Assembly: GCA_964204605.1 (NCBI GenBank)
Contig: OZ123195.1
Location: 682,001 to 746,000, forward strand
Source: UBA961 sp014191195
Lineage (GTDB): Bacteria; Bacteroidota; Ignavibacteria; Kapaibacteriales; UBA961
DNA: 64,000 nucleotides
Reading direction: 5' to 3'
Shown one piece after another: positions 35,519 through 44,524 of this stretch (position 1 is its first letter; the number at the start of each line of letters is the position of its first letter). The notes beneath the pieces are model-generated. The model was not told where the DNA came from. It made no database searches and worked only from the letters and a program-made list of their open reading frames with translations. Both the position numbers and the translations under genes were made by a program.

Positions 35519-37315
35519 ATGTTCCAAATGCGCAATTGTTTCTTAATTATCTTAATACTATGTCAATGGGGTTGTACATCCACAAAACAACTAACTTTAA
35601 GGCAAATATCTGGTGAAACAGATATCACTAAGGGTTCAAAAGCAAAATTATCATGGCAATTTGAAAATGCAGATTCAGTTAAAATTGAGGGGGATTTAAC
35701 TGCTTATAAAGCATTAGATTCTACTGTTTTACTACCTTTGCAAAATACAACATATAAAATAATAGCGTATAAGGGAAAGAATGACTCCGTAGTTCAATTA
35801 AGAACAATTTATGTTGATAATACTAAAGATTCATATCCTCAAAATATTTCTAACAATAATCTATTATCTATACATAATTCATTATCACAATCATTGCGTT
35901 TAGTACATAAAAGGTTTGTTCAATTTGATTCTTCTCATCATAAATATGTATTCTCAATACATAATAATCAAGGCACAATACTTAATGATAAGATGCTTGA
36001 AACATCCATTTCTTCCCATAATGATGATTCTACGATAAATGCCAGCTTCAAAGTAAAACCCGAAGTTCGTCTTTCGAAACAATCTTCCATTATTATAGCC
36101 CTAGACCAATCTATAGAAATGATGCATAATCAATCAATCATTAATACCTATCTATATCAAGCAATTAATAAGATAAATGATATTGATTCACTCCATTTTA
36201 TACGATTTAATACATCAATAGTTTCACAACAAATCCTAAGAAATAAATCTGATCTATTAAGTGCAATTAATGCTTATCAAGGATATAAACCAGAAGGAAT
36301 CAGATGTATCTATAATGTAATTGATTCTATTCTAAAGAATAAAAATATAGCTGATGATGCTGATATCATTGTTTTGACAAGTGGCCCAGATAATGGATCT
36401 TATATTCATGATGCTGAATCTGTTGTAAAAAATGCACAAAAAAGAAATATATCGATTCATGTATGTAATATAAACAATGAGGTTTTAGACAATTATTCAT
36501 TGAAATATTTGGCTTCTAAGTCTGGAGGTTCTTTTTTAGATCTATCTTCTTCTGATACAAATACATGTGTTTCTTCACTCATTTCTTTAATGAGAATCAA
36601 TAAAGGTACATTTTACGAGATATTGATTGCTGATTCTATTCTTAAAAGTAGAGAATCGTTCCACATATCTGTACAAATACCTTTAAATGATACTGTGTTA
36701 TCGCTAAAAGTGCTGAGTAATGTAGATGAAAATTCAAAATTATCTAGATATAAGATTGTCAACTTATTTTATAATTCAAATACTTCTATTGACACCTCTT
36801 TCTATGTGCATTTGCAAAATCTATCTTTTCTTTTAAAATTGAATCCAACAAAGATTATTGAATTGATTGGCTATTCATCATTACTAGAGTCTAATGATGA
36901 TGCATTAGCATTAGCATTACAAAGGGCAAGTTCGATAAGAAAATATTTAATAATGAAAGGTGTTGATCCAAATCAAATAAGAATACGAGGCCTAAGTAAT
37001 ATTAAACCAATTTATCCAGTCGAGAATGAATATTATCAAACTATCATGAATCGCAGAGTAGAATGTAGATGGATAGAACCATCATTATTACCCTATGAAA
37101 TAGGAGCTGAAAAAGTTAATACAGAACAAGAAGCATTATCAATGATAGAGAAATGGGGGAAAAAGAATATTATGTCTTATTTTGATAGGAGAATTCATAA
37201 TGGTATTTCTTATTATCAAATCCTTCTTTGGGGATATTCAACTCAAAATCAAATGAATGAAGCGATTTCTACACTGAGAAAGTCTGTTAATTTTGATTTA
37301 ATATCTGAAGATTAA
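35519..37315 (+). CDS. Lipoprotein with VWA and OmpA-like domains
   Basis: 598 residues (an ATG at 35528 is an alternative). Lipoprotein signal with C19 in QWGC. A small beta domain (about 24-100) is followed by a von Willebrand A domain (about 188-370) and an OmpA-like peptidoglycan-binding domain (about 430-545; GYSSLLESNDDALALALQRA, RIRGLSNIKP, NRRVECRWIEP). The VWA metal site is altered: the usual DxSxS reads D196-Q-S198-I-E200, and the TDG loop reads TSGPDNG, so metal-dependent adhesion may be lost or changed. The C-terminal 60 residues are helical. It would link the outer membrane to the cell wall and bind a protein partner. It is 54 bases after sufS but unrelated to it. Confidence 0.8.
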   Translation: MFQMRNCFLIILILCQWGCTSTKQLTLRQISGETDITKGSKAKLSWQFENADSVKIEGDLTAYKALDSTVLLPLQNTTYKIIAYKGKNDSVVQLRTIYVDNTKDSYPQNISNNNLLSIHNSLSQSLRLVHKRFVQFDSSHHKYVFSIHNNQGTILNDKMLETSISSHNDDSTINASFKVKPEVRLSKQSSIIIALDQSIEMMHNQSIINTYLYQAINKINDIDSLHFIRFNTSIVSQQILRNKSDLLSAINAYQGYKPEGIRCIYNVIDSILKNKNIADDADIIVLTSGPDNGSYIHDAESVVKNAQKRNISIHVCNINNEVLDNYSLKYLASKSGGSFLDLSSSDTNTCVSSLISLMRINKGTFYEILIADSILKSRESFHISVQIPLNDTVLSLKVLSNVDENSKLSRYKIVNLFYNSNTSIDTSFYVHLQNLSFLLKLNPTKIIELIGYSSLLESNDDALALALQRASSIRKYLIMKGVDPNQIRIRGLSNIKPIYPVENEYYQTIMNRRVECRWIEPSLLPYEIGAEKVNTEQEALSMIEKWGKKNIMSYFDRRIHNGISYYQILLWGYSTQNQMNEAISTLRKSVNFDLISED

Positions 37316-37535
37316 ACAATTACAAAATATTTTATTTTTTTATGTGAAATATATCATACATATTTGTATCGCAAGCAGCAGTTTTTGGTACTATACCAAC
37401 CGCATATTTTAGCATTTGTTCTTTATCAGGTTACACAGAACAATAGCACATTCCCAAAATCATTACATATACTTCTATTTCATGAATATGTTGCATACAT
37501 AAACATACTTTAAACACTTTTATCCGGTATTTATA

Positions 37536-38984
37536 ATGCGGACAACACGCAATAATTCTAAACCCACGAATCCACGCTCTTCTGATCCAAGAACATCAAA
37601 TAGGGATACTTCTTCAATGCATCAAAGTAGACCAGCTCCTATTCCTAAAATTTTTTCTCATCAAGACAAACCACAAAGTTCTGTAGATACTGTTACATCT
37701 ACCTCTTCAGCTGGTGTTATTGACATTACAGAATTGAAGTCAAAGAAAATTGTTGAGTTAACTCGAATTGCTAAATCATTAGGAATTGAAGAATATAGTG
37801 ATCTTAGAAAGCAAGAGCTAATCTTTAAAATAATTGAAGTTCAAGCACAAAAACAGTCTAAAGATCAGGCATCTGAAGGAACTATTAGTGAAGGCGTTTT
37901 AGAGGTTTTGGGTGATGGATATGGATTTTTAAGAGCATCTGATTACAATTATCTGCCATCTCCTGATGATATATATGTTTCACCTTCTCAGATTAAAAAG
38001 TTTGGTTTAAGAACTGGTGATACGGTTAGAGGTCATGTAAGACCACCAAAAGAAGGCGAACGTTTTTTTGCATTATTAAAAGTTGAGTCGGTTAATTTTG
38101 TTTCTCCAGATGTAATGAGAGATAGAACAATATTTGACAATTTAACACCATTATATCCTGATAGAAGGATTAACTTAGAGACAGTACCTAATGAGTACTC
38201 CATGCGTATTATTGATTTATTATCACCTATTGGTAAAGGTCAACGTGGATTAATTGTATCTCCTCCTAAATCTGGAAAAACGGTACTTTTACAAAAGATA
38301 GCTAATTCTATTGCAAGAAATCATCCAGAAGTGAAACTGATCGTTTTGTTAATTGATGAAAGACCTGAAGAAGTAACAGATATGCAAAGATCTGTAAGAG
38401 CTGAGGTAATATCTTCTACATTTGATGAACCGCCCGAAAGACATGTACAAGTTGCAGATATGGTTTTAGAAAAAGCAAAAAGATTGGTAGAAGCAAAGCA
38501 AGATGTTGTTGTCCTATTGGATTCTATTACAAGATTAGCAAGAGCACATAATACAGTTATTCCTCATTCTGGAAAAATATTATCTGGCGGAGTTGATGCA
38601 AATGCATTGCATAAACCTAAAAGATTTTTTGGTGCAGCTAGGAATATTGAAGAAGGTGGATCATTAACTATTATTGCAACAGCTTTAATAGATACAGGTA
38701 GCAGAATGGATGAAGTTATCTTTGAAGAATTCAAAGGTACAGGAAATATGGAATTAGTATTAGATAGAAAATTAGCTGAAAGAAGAATATTCCCAGCAAT
38801 AGATGTCAACAGATCTAGTACAAGACATGACGAATTATTGATGACTCAAGAAGAGCTAGCTAGGATATGGATTCTACGAAAAGTATTGAGTGATTTGACA
38901 AGTCTTGAAGCTATGGATTTACTTCAAGATAAATTAGATGGAACAAAAAACAATAGAGAATTTCTTCAAGTTTTAAATTCTTAA
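37536..38984 (+). CDS. rho: Transcription termination factor Rho
   Basis: 482 residues. Hexameric RNA-dependent helicase that ends transcription. A low-complexity Ser/Thr/Pro/Arg-rich extension (1-60) precedes the Rho N domain (about 62-105, LKSKKIVELTRIAKSLGIEE), the RNA-binding OB fold (about 118-190, GDGYGFLRASDYNYLPSPDD), and the ATPase domain with Walker A PPKSGKT (243-249), LIDERPEEVTDM and the Q-loop/R-loop region (SITRLARAHN; SGGVDANALHKPKRFFGAAR). The 220 bases before it show no gene and may include a leader for autoregulation. A strong terminator follows. Confidence 0.97.
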   Translation: MRTTRNNSKPTNPRSSDPRTSNRDTSSMHQSRPAPIPKIFSHQDKPQSSVDTVTSTSSAGVIDITELKSKKIVELTRIAKSLGIEEYSDLRKQELIFKIIEVQAQKQSKDQASEGTISEGVLEVLGDGYGFLRASDYNYLPSPDDIYVSPSQIKKFGLRTGDTVRGHVRPPKEGERFFALLKVESVNFVSPDVMRDRTIFDNLTPLYPDRRINLETVPNEYSMRIIDLLSPIGKGQRGLIVSPPKSGKTVLLQKIANSIARNHPEVKLIVLLIDERPEEVTDMQRSVRAEVISSTFDEPPERHVQVADMVLEKAKRLVEAKQDVVVLLDSITRLARAHNTVIPHSGKILSGGVDANALHKPKRFFGAARNIEEGGSLTIIATALIDTGSRMDEVIFEEFKGTGNMELVLDRKLAERRIFPAIDVNRSSTRHDELLMTQEELARIWILRKVLSDLTSLEAMDLLQDKLDGTKNNREFLQVLNS

Positions 38985-39001
38985 GAACTTCCTTCCAATG
39001 T

Positions 39002-39041
39002 AAATCCTTTCCTTATTATAGTATTCGGAAAGGATTTTTTT
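39002..39041 (+). terminator. Intrinsic terminator after rho
   Basis: AAATCCTTTCC (39002-39012) pairs with GGAAAGGATTT (39027-39037) over a 14-base loop and runs into a T tract to 39041. It starts 17 bases past the rho stop and ends 10 bases before the glycosyltransferase start. Confidence 0.9.
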
Positions 39042-39051
39042 ATAATAACAC

Positions 39052-40200
39052 ATGATTCAAATATTACCTGTAATTATAGCTTCTTTATTCATTTTATTGA
39101 TATTATTAATAGTAACAATAAAAAATCGTTTTGCATTTAAACCCATCCAACCAATATCAAATTCAACAATTAAAGATTTCCCATTTATCAGTGTTCTTAT
39201 TCCTGCTAGAAATGAAGAAAAAGTTATTAAGCAATGTATAGAATCATTAATTAATCAACAGTATCCAACATATGAGATTATTGTACTTGATGATAATTCT
39301 ACTGATGAAACATTGAATATTCTTGAATCATTATGCTTGAAATATCCTGAAAAATTAAAAGTAGTACAAGGAAAACCCCTACCTAAAGATTGGATGGGTA
39401 AAAATTATGCTTGTCATCAATTAAGTACACTTGCAAAAGGTGAATATCTAATATTTACTGATGCAGATACAATTCATGAATCTTCATGTTTATTAACAGC
39501 AACAGAAATAATCATTAAAGAAGACATAGACCTTCTATCTCTTGTACCTAATCAAATAATGAATACATATGTAGAAAAGATAATTATTCCTATGATGCTT
39601 ACTTTATATACAGCTTATATTTCTATAAAAGCAATACAATTCAGTCCAAATCCTGCTTTTACAGCTATGAATGGACAGTTTATGATGTTTAAAAGGTCAA
39701 TATACGGCTCAATAAAAGGTCATGAGACAGTAAAACAAATGATTGTAGAAGATATACAATTAGGTAAAAAGATAAAGAGTGCTGGAGGCACAATCAGCTT
39801 AAAAAATGGATCTTCAATATTATCTTGTAGGATGTATAATAATGCTAGTGAAATTATTCAAGGTTTCTCCAAAAACATTTTTGCAGGGTTTGATTATAAC
39901 TATGGAATTATGATTTTATTCCTTTTCCATTTATACATTGCTTATATACTCCCATTCATTTTACTACCATTTATTGTGTATAATCAATCGTTTCATATAC
40001 TTTCAATAATCATCATTCTACATATCTTGATAATGTTATTAATACAATATATTGTAGGTCAGCTTTTCCGTTTTAAAAAATATATGATCTTTTTGTATCC
40101 TTTAACTGCCTGTTCAATTATTTATATTGGCTGTATATCAATGTATGAACGATTATTTAACAAAGGTTCTACATGGAAAAATAGAATTTATCATGAATAA
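39052..40200 (+). CDS. Membrane glycosyltransferase, family 2
   Basis: 382 residues. An N-terminal membrane helix (about 3-24) precedes a GT-A domain with ISVLIPARNEEKVI, IIVLDDNSTDET and the metal-binding TDADT. Two or three hydrophobic helices follow at the C-terminus (about 285-370). This plan is shared with glycosyltransferases of carotenoid, hopanoid and exopolysaccharide pathways; the acceptor cannot be read from the sequence. The gene starts 10 bases after the rho terminator, so its promoter must be within or very near it, or expression depends on read-through. Confidence 0.85.
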   Translation: MIQILPVIIASLFILLILLIVTIKNRFAFKPIQPISNSTIKDFPFISVLIPARNEEKVIKQCIESLINQQYPTYEIIVLDDNSTDETLNILESLCLKYPEKLKVVQGKPLPKDWMGKNYACHQLSTLAKGEYLIFTDADTIHESSCLLTATEIIIKEDIDLLSLVPNQIMNTYVEKIIIPMMLTLYTAYISIKAIQFSPNPAFTAMNGQFMMFKRSIYGSIKGHETVKQMIVEDIQLGKKIKSAGGTISLKNGSSILSCRMYNNASEIIQGFSKNIFAGFDYNYGIMILFLFHLYIAYILPFILLPFIVYNQSFHILSIIIILHILIMLLIQYIVGQLFRFKKYMIFLYPLTACSIIYIGCISMYERLFNKGSTWKNRIYHE

Positions 40201-40254
40201 CCATGCTGATAATGTTATTCATTGTAATTCGTCATACTTCAAAAAGGAGATATT

Positions 40255-40653
40255 ATGATAGATCGATTAATTGATACATTCTTACATAGATTTACAAATA
40301 CTGGTAAAGACAACAATGATAATCCTATCCCATTGATAACAACAGGAAGTATTGTTTTAGGAGCAATGCTTAGATTAGCCCTTATAATGATAATTACATG
40401 GTGGATTATTGATGAATGGATGTTTCAACAATATTGGATTTTTATTGCAATAGCAATAATGCTCTTTGTTATTTATCCTTCTTTTAGACAATATTCTATT
40501 TTTAATGATAGAATTGAAAATTTAGCAGAATCTACTATGTGTGGTAGTTGTAAGCATTTTGATAATACTGGACAAATGTGTATCCTTTATGACGAGCATA
40601 TCAGTAATAATTCATTGCCATGTGAAGGCCAAGATTGGGAATTAAAAAATTAA
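40255..40653 (+). CDS. Small membrane protein with a four-cysteine motif
   Basis: 132 residues. Two membrane helices (about 28-50 and 58-75), then a soluble C-terminal part with C96, C99, C109 and C123 (C-x2-C-x9-C-x13-C), in the context CGSCKHF, MCILYDEH and LPCEGQDWE. The spacing suggests a zinc knuckle or a small iron-sulfur site. AAGGAG about 9 bases before the ATG is one of the best ribosome-binding sites in the window, so it is clearly translated. It is followed after 6 bases by the RluA-type gene. No family is recognised. Confidence 0.75.
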   Translation: MIDRLIDTFLHRFTNTGKDNNDNPIPLITTGSIVLGAMLRLALIMIITWWIIDEWMFQQYWIFIAIAIMLFVIYPSFRQYSIFNDRIENLAESTMCGSCKHFDNTGQMCILYDEHISNNSLPCEGQDWELKN

Positions 40654-40659
40654 GTTACT

Positions 40660-41418
40660 ATGAAACCTACTATAATATATCATGACAATGACATAATCAT
40701 TGTCAATAAACCATCTGGAATGTTAAGTATTCCTGATAGATTCGAACATAATGCACCAAATGTAAAAAGATTCTTACAAAATCAATTTGAAGAAGTATTT
40801 ACATTGCATAGACTAGATAGGGATACATCGGGAATTTTAGTATTCGCAAAAAATGCAGATGCACATAGACATATAAGTATGCAATTTGAACAACATACTG
40901 TAGAAAAAATATATTATGCTATTGTGAGGGGAATATTCGAGAAGGAATCATTGGAAATTGATATTCCATTAGCACCTGACACTGTAAAGAAAGGATTAAT
41001 GAAACCATCTGCCAGAGGTAAAGAGTCGTTCACAAAAGTCTTGTTGAAAGAAAGGTTTAGAGTAGCATCACTTATGGAGTGTAGGCCAAGAACAGGACGT
41101 CAGCATCAAATTAGGGTCCATGTAGCGGCAATTGGACATCCAATGCTTGTAGATAAAGATTATGGTAGTATTGGTGAGTTTTACTTATCTACAATTAAAA
41201 GAAAATTTAAATTAGCTAAGAACACAGATGAGAAACCCATAATGTCAAGAGTTCCTTTGCATGCTTTTGCATTAGAATTTATACATCCAGGAACAAATCT
41301 ACCAATTAGGTTTGAAGCGGATATGCCAAAAGATATGAGTGCATTATTAAATATACTGAGAAAATATGCACCATATCAGGACTTTTCAGCTATTTCATCA
41401 TTTGATGAATGGATATAA
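40660..41418 (+). CDS. RluA-family pseudouridine synthase
   Basis: 252 residues. Converts uridine to pseudouridine in rRNA or tRNA. The catalytic Asp53 lies in HRLDRDTSGILVFAK; other marks are IVNKPSGMLSIP, ECRPRTGRQHQIRVH and GHPMLVDKDYG. There is no N-terminal S4 domain, so it is closer to the short RluA/TruC-like forms than to RluD. The target base cannot be assigned. It is convergent with pyrE, with only 6 bases between the stop codons and no terminator in between. Confidence 0.92.
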   Translation: MKPTIIYHDNDIIIVNKPSGMLSIPDRFEHNAPNVKRFLQNQFEEVFTLHRLDRDTSGILVFAKNADAHRHISMQFEQHTVEKIYYAIVRGIFEKESLEIDIPLAPDTVKKGLMKPSARGKESFTKVLLKERFRVASLMECRPRTGRQHQIRVHVAAIGHPMLVDKDYGSIGEFYLSTIKRKFKLAKNTDEKPIMSRVPLHAFALEFIHPGTNLPIRFEADMPKDMSALLNILRKYAPYQDFSAISSFDEWI

Positions 41419-41424
41419 AGTGAT

Positions 41425-41949
41425 CTATCTTGCTGATTTTAATTCATCCATTGTAAATAATGATATTAATGGGATTCCAGCTTGTTCTAAAGCTTCCAAG
41501 CCACCTTGTTGACGATTAATTACACAAATTGTACATAATATATTTGCACCAGTTTTTCTTATGTCTTGTGCACTTAAAATAACTTGCCCACCACTTGTAA
41601 TGACATCTTCAATAATAACTATATTCTTCCCTTCCATTGAAGGACCTTCATTAACTTTACATGTTCCATAATCTTTTGCCTTTTTCCTTATAAATGTTAC
41701 TGGTAATCCACAATCTAAAGAGATTGCGGTAGCAATTGGAATTCCTCCCATTTCTAAACCAGCTAATATTTCTGTACCATTTGGTAAAAGCTCAACCATA
41801 TATCTTGAAATATGCTTCAGTAATAAAGGATTTGATTCAAATAAGTATTTATCAAAATATTCATTACTGATTTTACCTGATCGCAATAAAAATTCACCGG
41901 TTAAATATGAAGTATTAAAAATACTTTTAGCTAGTTCAGCTTTATTCAT
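41425..41949 (-). CDS. pyrE: Orotate phosphoribosyltransferase
   Basis: 174 residues. Joins orotate to PRPP to give OMP, the fifth step of pyrimidine synthesis. The PRPP-binding motif VIIEDVITSGGQ is at 111-122; the flexible-loop segment RKKAKDYGTCKVNEG is at 88-102; and LTGEFLLRSGKISNEYFDKY is typical of the N-terminus. Slightly short compared with about 210 in Escherichia coli, but in range. Encoded alone on the minus strand, divergent from the PgsA-PgpA gene across 87 bases. Confidence 0.94.
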   Translation of the reverse strand: MNKAELAKSIFNTSYLTGEFLLRSGKISNEYFDKYLFESNPLLLKHISRYMVELLPNGTEILAGLEMGGIPIATAISLDCGLPVTFIRKKAKDYGTCKVNEGPSMEGKNIVIIEDVITSGGQVILSAQDIRKTGANILCTICVINRQQGGLEALEQAGIPLISLFTMDELKSAR

Positions 41950-42036
41950 ACAACTCTTCTATTATTGATTTTACACTTATTAACTTAAATAATTGCTGTA
42001 ACTTACTTCTTTAGTGATTAAAAGCATTCAAATATT

Positions 42037-43101
42037 ATGAATTATTCTCTACCAAATATTATAAGTTTTAGTAGAATTATTATTGCACCTATTTTTTATG
42101 TCTTACTTACAAATAATGATGTAAAGTCTATAAATATTGCATGTATAATATTTACTATCGGAGCTTTATCTGATTATTTTGATGGGATGTTAGCTCGATT
42201 AAGAAAAGAAGTATCAGATTTTGGTTCATTTTTCGATCCATTAGCAGATAAAGTGTTAACAAGTGCAGCTTTTTTTGCATTTGTAAGTATGAATATTATT
42301 CCACTTTGGATGATAGTCATAATAACAACAAGAGACATCATAACTACCTTATTACGATTATATGCCGATACTTTAGGCACTCCTATTATTACATCAAAAG
42401 CTGCAAAAACCAAAACCTTCGTTCAAATGGTGTATATATTAATTGTATTGATATATCTTATCATTCTAAATAATTCTTCTATGTTAATAATTATTGATCA
42501 TAAAAGTACTATAGAATACTCTATTTACTTAGCAATGTTAGGTATAACTTTTCTTACAATGTATACATCTGTTGAATATTTTATTCAAAATAGTATACTG
42601 ATAAAATCTCTAATAAAAAGTGATTGGATTGCCATAACAAAGATAGGAGTAGGATCATTTATGGGTGCTGGATATAGCAGTATCGCACCTGGTACAATAG
42701 CTTCAATTTTGGCATTATTAATTGTAATATTTAATGCACCATCATATGTAATAATCATCATGACAATCATAGCATGTATATTAGGTTTGTGGAGTGTACC
42801 ATATTTAGAAGATCACTGGGGAAATGATGCTTCTAAGATTGTAATTGATGAAGTTGTAGGTATGTGGTTAATTCTATCTGTTCCAATATTTCCAAAGACA
42901 TGGATCTGGAATGTAATTGCTTTGATATTTTTCAGACTATTTGATATAGCAAAACCATTTCCTATTTCTTGGCTTAATTCTCGAAAAGGTAGCATTTGGG
43001 TATTTGCTGACGATATTGTTGCAGCACTCTATACTGTTATGATTATGTATTTGCTTTTATGGATGTCAGTATTTATACCAATATTCAAGTATTTATCGTA
43101 A
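42037..43101 (+). CDS. Fused phosphatidylglycerophosphate synthase and phosphatase (PgsA-PgpA)
   Basis: 354 residues with two enzyme domains in one frame. Domain 1 (about 1-185) is a CDP-alcohol phosphotransferase with the complete motif (D46, D49, G50, A53, R54, G63, D67, D71) and the PgsA-like start LPNIISFSRIIIAPIF. Domain 2 (about 200-345) is PgpA, with GAGYSSIAPGT (210-220), KIVIDEVVGMW (267-277), FRLFDIAKPFPI (299-310) and the final DD at 325-326. Together they would make phosphatidylglycerol phosphate and remove its phosphate, giving phosphatidylglycerol. Both halves keep their expected active-site residues. No frameshift or stop is needed to join them. I do not recall this as a standard arrangement. 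The 131 bases downstream lead to the HU-type gene. Confidence 0.9.
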   Translation: MNYSLPNIISFSRIIIAPIFYVLLTNNDVKSINIACIIFTIGALSDYFDGMLARLRKEVSDFGSFFDPLADKVLTSAAFFAFVSMNIIPLWMIVIITTRDIITTLLRLYADTLGTPIITSKAAKTKTFVQMVYILIVLIYLIILNNSSMLIIIDHKSTIEYSIYLAMLGITFLTMYTSVEYFIQNSILIKSLIKSDWIAITKIGVGSFMGAGYSSIAPGTIASILALLIVIFNAPSYVIIIMTIIACILGLWSVPYLEDHWGNDASKIVIDEVVGMWLILSVPIFPKTWIWNVIALIFFRLFDIAKPFPISWLNSRKGSIWVFADDIVAALYTVMIMYLLLWMSVFIPIFKYLS

Positions 43102-43232
43102 AAAGTTAATAAAACAAGCTAAAAATTCAATTTTATTTGATTTAATGAAAATAGTACTTGTCTTGTTCATATTTTTTATGCTAAATTGCACATGTAATTC
43201 GTTATAGCATATTGTGTTTAAGGAAAAATTAG

Positions 43233-43538
43233 ATGAATAAACAAGAACTCATTGCATCAGTTGCTGAGAAATCTGGATTAACTAAAGTAGCTGCAGAAAA
43301 AGCTGTCAGTAGTGTATTTGCTTCTATATCAGAGCAATTAGGCGCTGGTGAAAGTGTGGCCCTTTTAGGTTTTGGTACTTTCGGTACAAGTAATCGTGCT
43401 TCACGTTCTGGAAAAAACCCTAGAACAGGTGAAGCATTAACTATTCCTGCTCGTACAGTTCCTAAATTTTCTGCCGGTAAATCCTTAAAAGAAGTAGTTA
43501 ATGCTGGAAAAGGATCAAAAGCAACTAAGAAAAAATAA
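43233..43538 (+). CDS. HU-family DNA-binding protein
   Basis: 101 residues. Small histone-like protein that bends DNA as a dimer. The family signature is intact: MNKQELIASVAEKSGLTK, FGTFGTSNRASRSGKNPRTG, and IPARTVPKFSAGKSLKE. The C-terminus has a short Lys-rich tail (KGSKATKKK) that may add DNA contact. AAGGA lies about 9 bases before the start. A terminator follows, so it is probably monocistronic. G+C content and third-position choice look higher than in its neighbours, as common for highly expressed genes. Confidence 0.95.
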   Translation: MNKQELIASVAEKSGLTKVAAEKAVSSVFASISEQLGAGESVALLGFGTFGTSNRASRSGKNPRTGEALTIPARTVPKFSAGKSLKEVVNAGKGSKATKKK

Positions 43539-43563
43539 ATAATATTTTATTTTTAGTGAATTT

Positions 43564-43594
43564 AAAAAACCGTTCTTTTGAGCGGTTTTTTTTT
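43564..43594 (+). terminator. Intrinsic terminator after the HU-type gene
   Basis: ACCGTTC pairs with GAGCGGT (one G-T pair) over a 4-base loop, flanked by A and T tracts (A 43564-43569, T from 43586 on). It ends about 13 bases before the ATG of pyrB and lies inside the longest open frame of that gene, which shows that the upstream part is not coding. Confidence 0.85.
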
Positions 43595-43606
43595 ACAAGT
43601 TATAGT

Positions 43607-44524
43607 ATGAATCCACATTTACTTTCGGTTAATGATTTAATAATATCTGATATTTATCAATTATTTAATCAAGCTAATTTATTTAAGACACTTAATACAG
43701 ATTCTATAGAAAAGGTTTTAAACGGTAAAACTGTAGTCCTTGCCTTTTTTGAGTCCTCTACAAGAACAAGAATATCCTTTGAAATCGCTTGTAAGAGACT
43801 AGGTGCACATACAATTGTATTCCAATCAAATGGTAGTAGTGTTTCAAAAGGTGAGTCTTTAATCGATACTATTCAGACAATTGATCAAATGCATATCGAC
43901 ATGTGGATTGTACGTCATCCTTATAGCGGTGCAGCCGATTTAATTTGTAATAATGTTAAAGGACATGTTATTAATGCTGGTGATGGGCAGAATCAACATC
44001 CTACACAAGCATTATTGGATGCATTCACTTTATATAGGCATTATGGAAACTTACAAGGGAAGAAGGTTACAATTGTAGGAGATATATTACATAGTAGAGT
44101 TGCAAGATCTACAATTCAACTTTTTCAAAAATTAGGTATAGAGGTAGGAATTTGTGCTCCAGGAATATTAATTCCTAGAAATATCAAACATTGGAATGTA
44201 CGATATTTTTCTAGGCTGTCAGATGCTTTAGAATGGACAGATATTGTAAGTTTGTTGAGAGTTCAAAAAGAAAGAATGCAAGATCTATCACTTGTGAATA
44301 TGAATGAATATTCTAGGCATTTTGGTTTAACTTATTCTATGCTTGAACGCTATTCAGATGTAATAATATTACATCCAGGCCCTGCAAATTATGGAATGGA
44401 AATTCAAGAGGGGATAATGAATAATCAGAGAGTACTAATTCGAGAACAAGTTAATAATGGCTTGGCTATAAGAATGGCAATTTTATCTGCTTTAATTACC
44501 AATCATTCTCAGCAAGAACGATAA
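43607..44524 (+). CDS. pyrB: Aspartate carbamoyltransferase catalytic subunit
   Basis: 305 residues from the ATG at 43607. The longer frame from a GTG at 43556 reads through the terminator of the HU-type gene and was rejected; 305 residues is the normal PyrB length. Condenses carbamoyl phosphate (from CarB) with aspartate. Marks: FFESSTRTR (47-55), NQHPTQALLD near 135, LLRVQKERM, and HPGPANYGMEI near 265. No regulatory pyrI gene is seen. The last 29 bases overlap the end of the convergent ion-channel gene. Confidence 0.95.
   Translation: MNPHLLSVNDLIISDIYQLFNQANLFKTLNTDSIEKVLNGKTVVLAFFESSTRTRISFEIACKRLGAHTIVFQSNGSSVSKGESLIDTIQTIDQMHIDMWIVRHPYSGAADLICNNVKGHVINAGDGQNQHPTQALLDAFTLYRHYGNLQGKKVTIVGDILHSRVARSTIQLFQKLGIEVGICAPGILIPRNIKHWNVRYFSRLSDALEWTDIVSLLRVQKERMQDLSLVNMNEYSRHFGLTYSMLERYSDVIILHPGPANYGMEIQEGIMNNQRVLIREQVNNGLAIRMAILSALITNHSQQER

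Noticed and set aside
43556..43606. 5' extension of pyrB from a GTG
   Set aside because: It translates the intrinsic terminator of the HU-type gene, and the ATG at 43607 gives the normal PyrB length.
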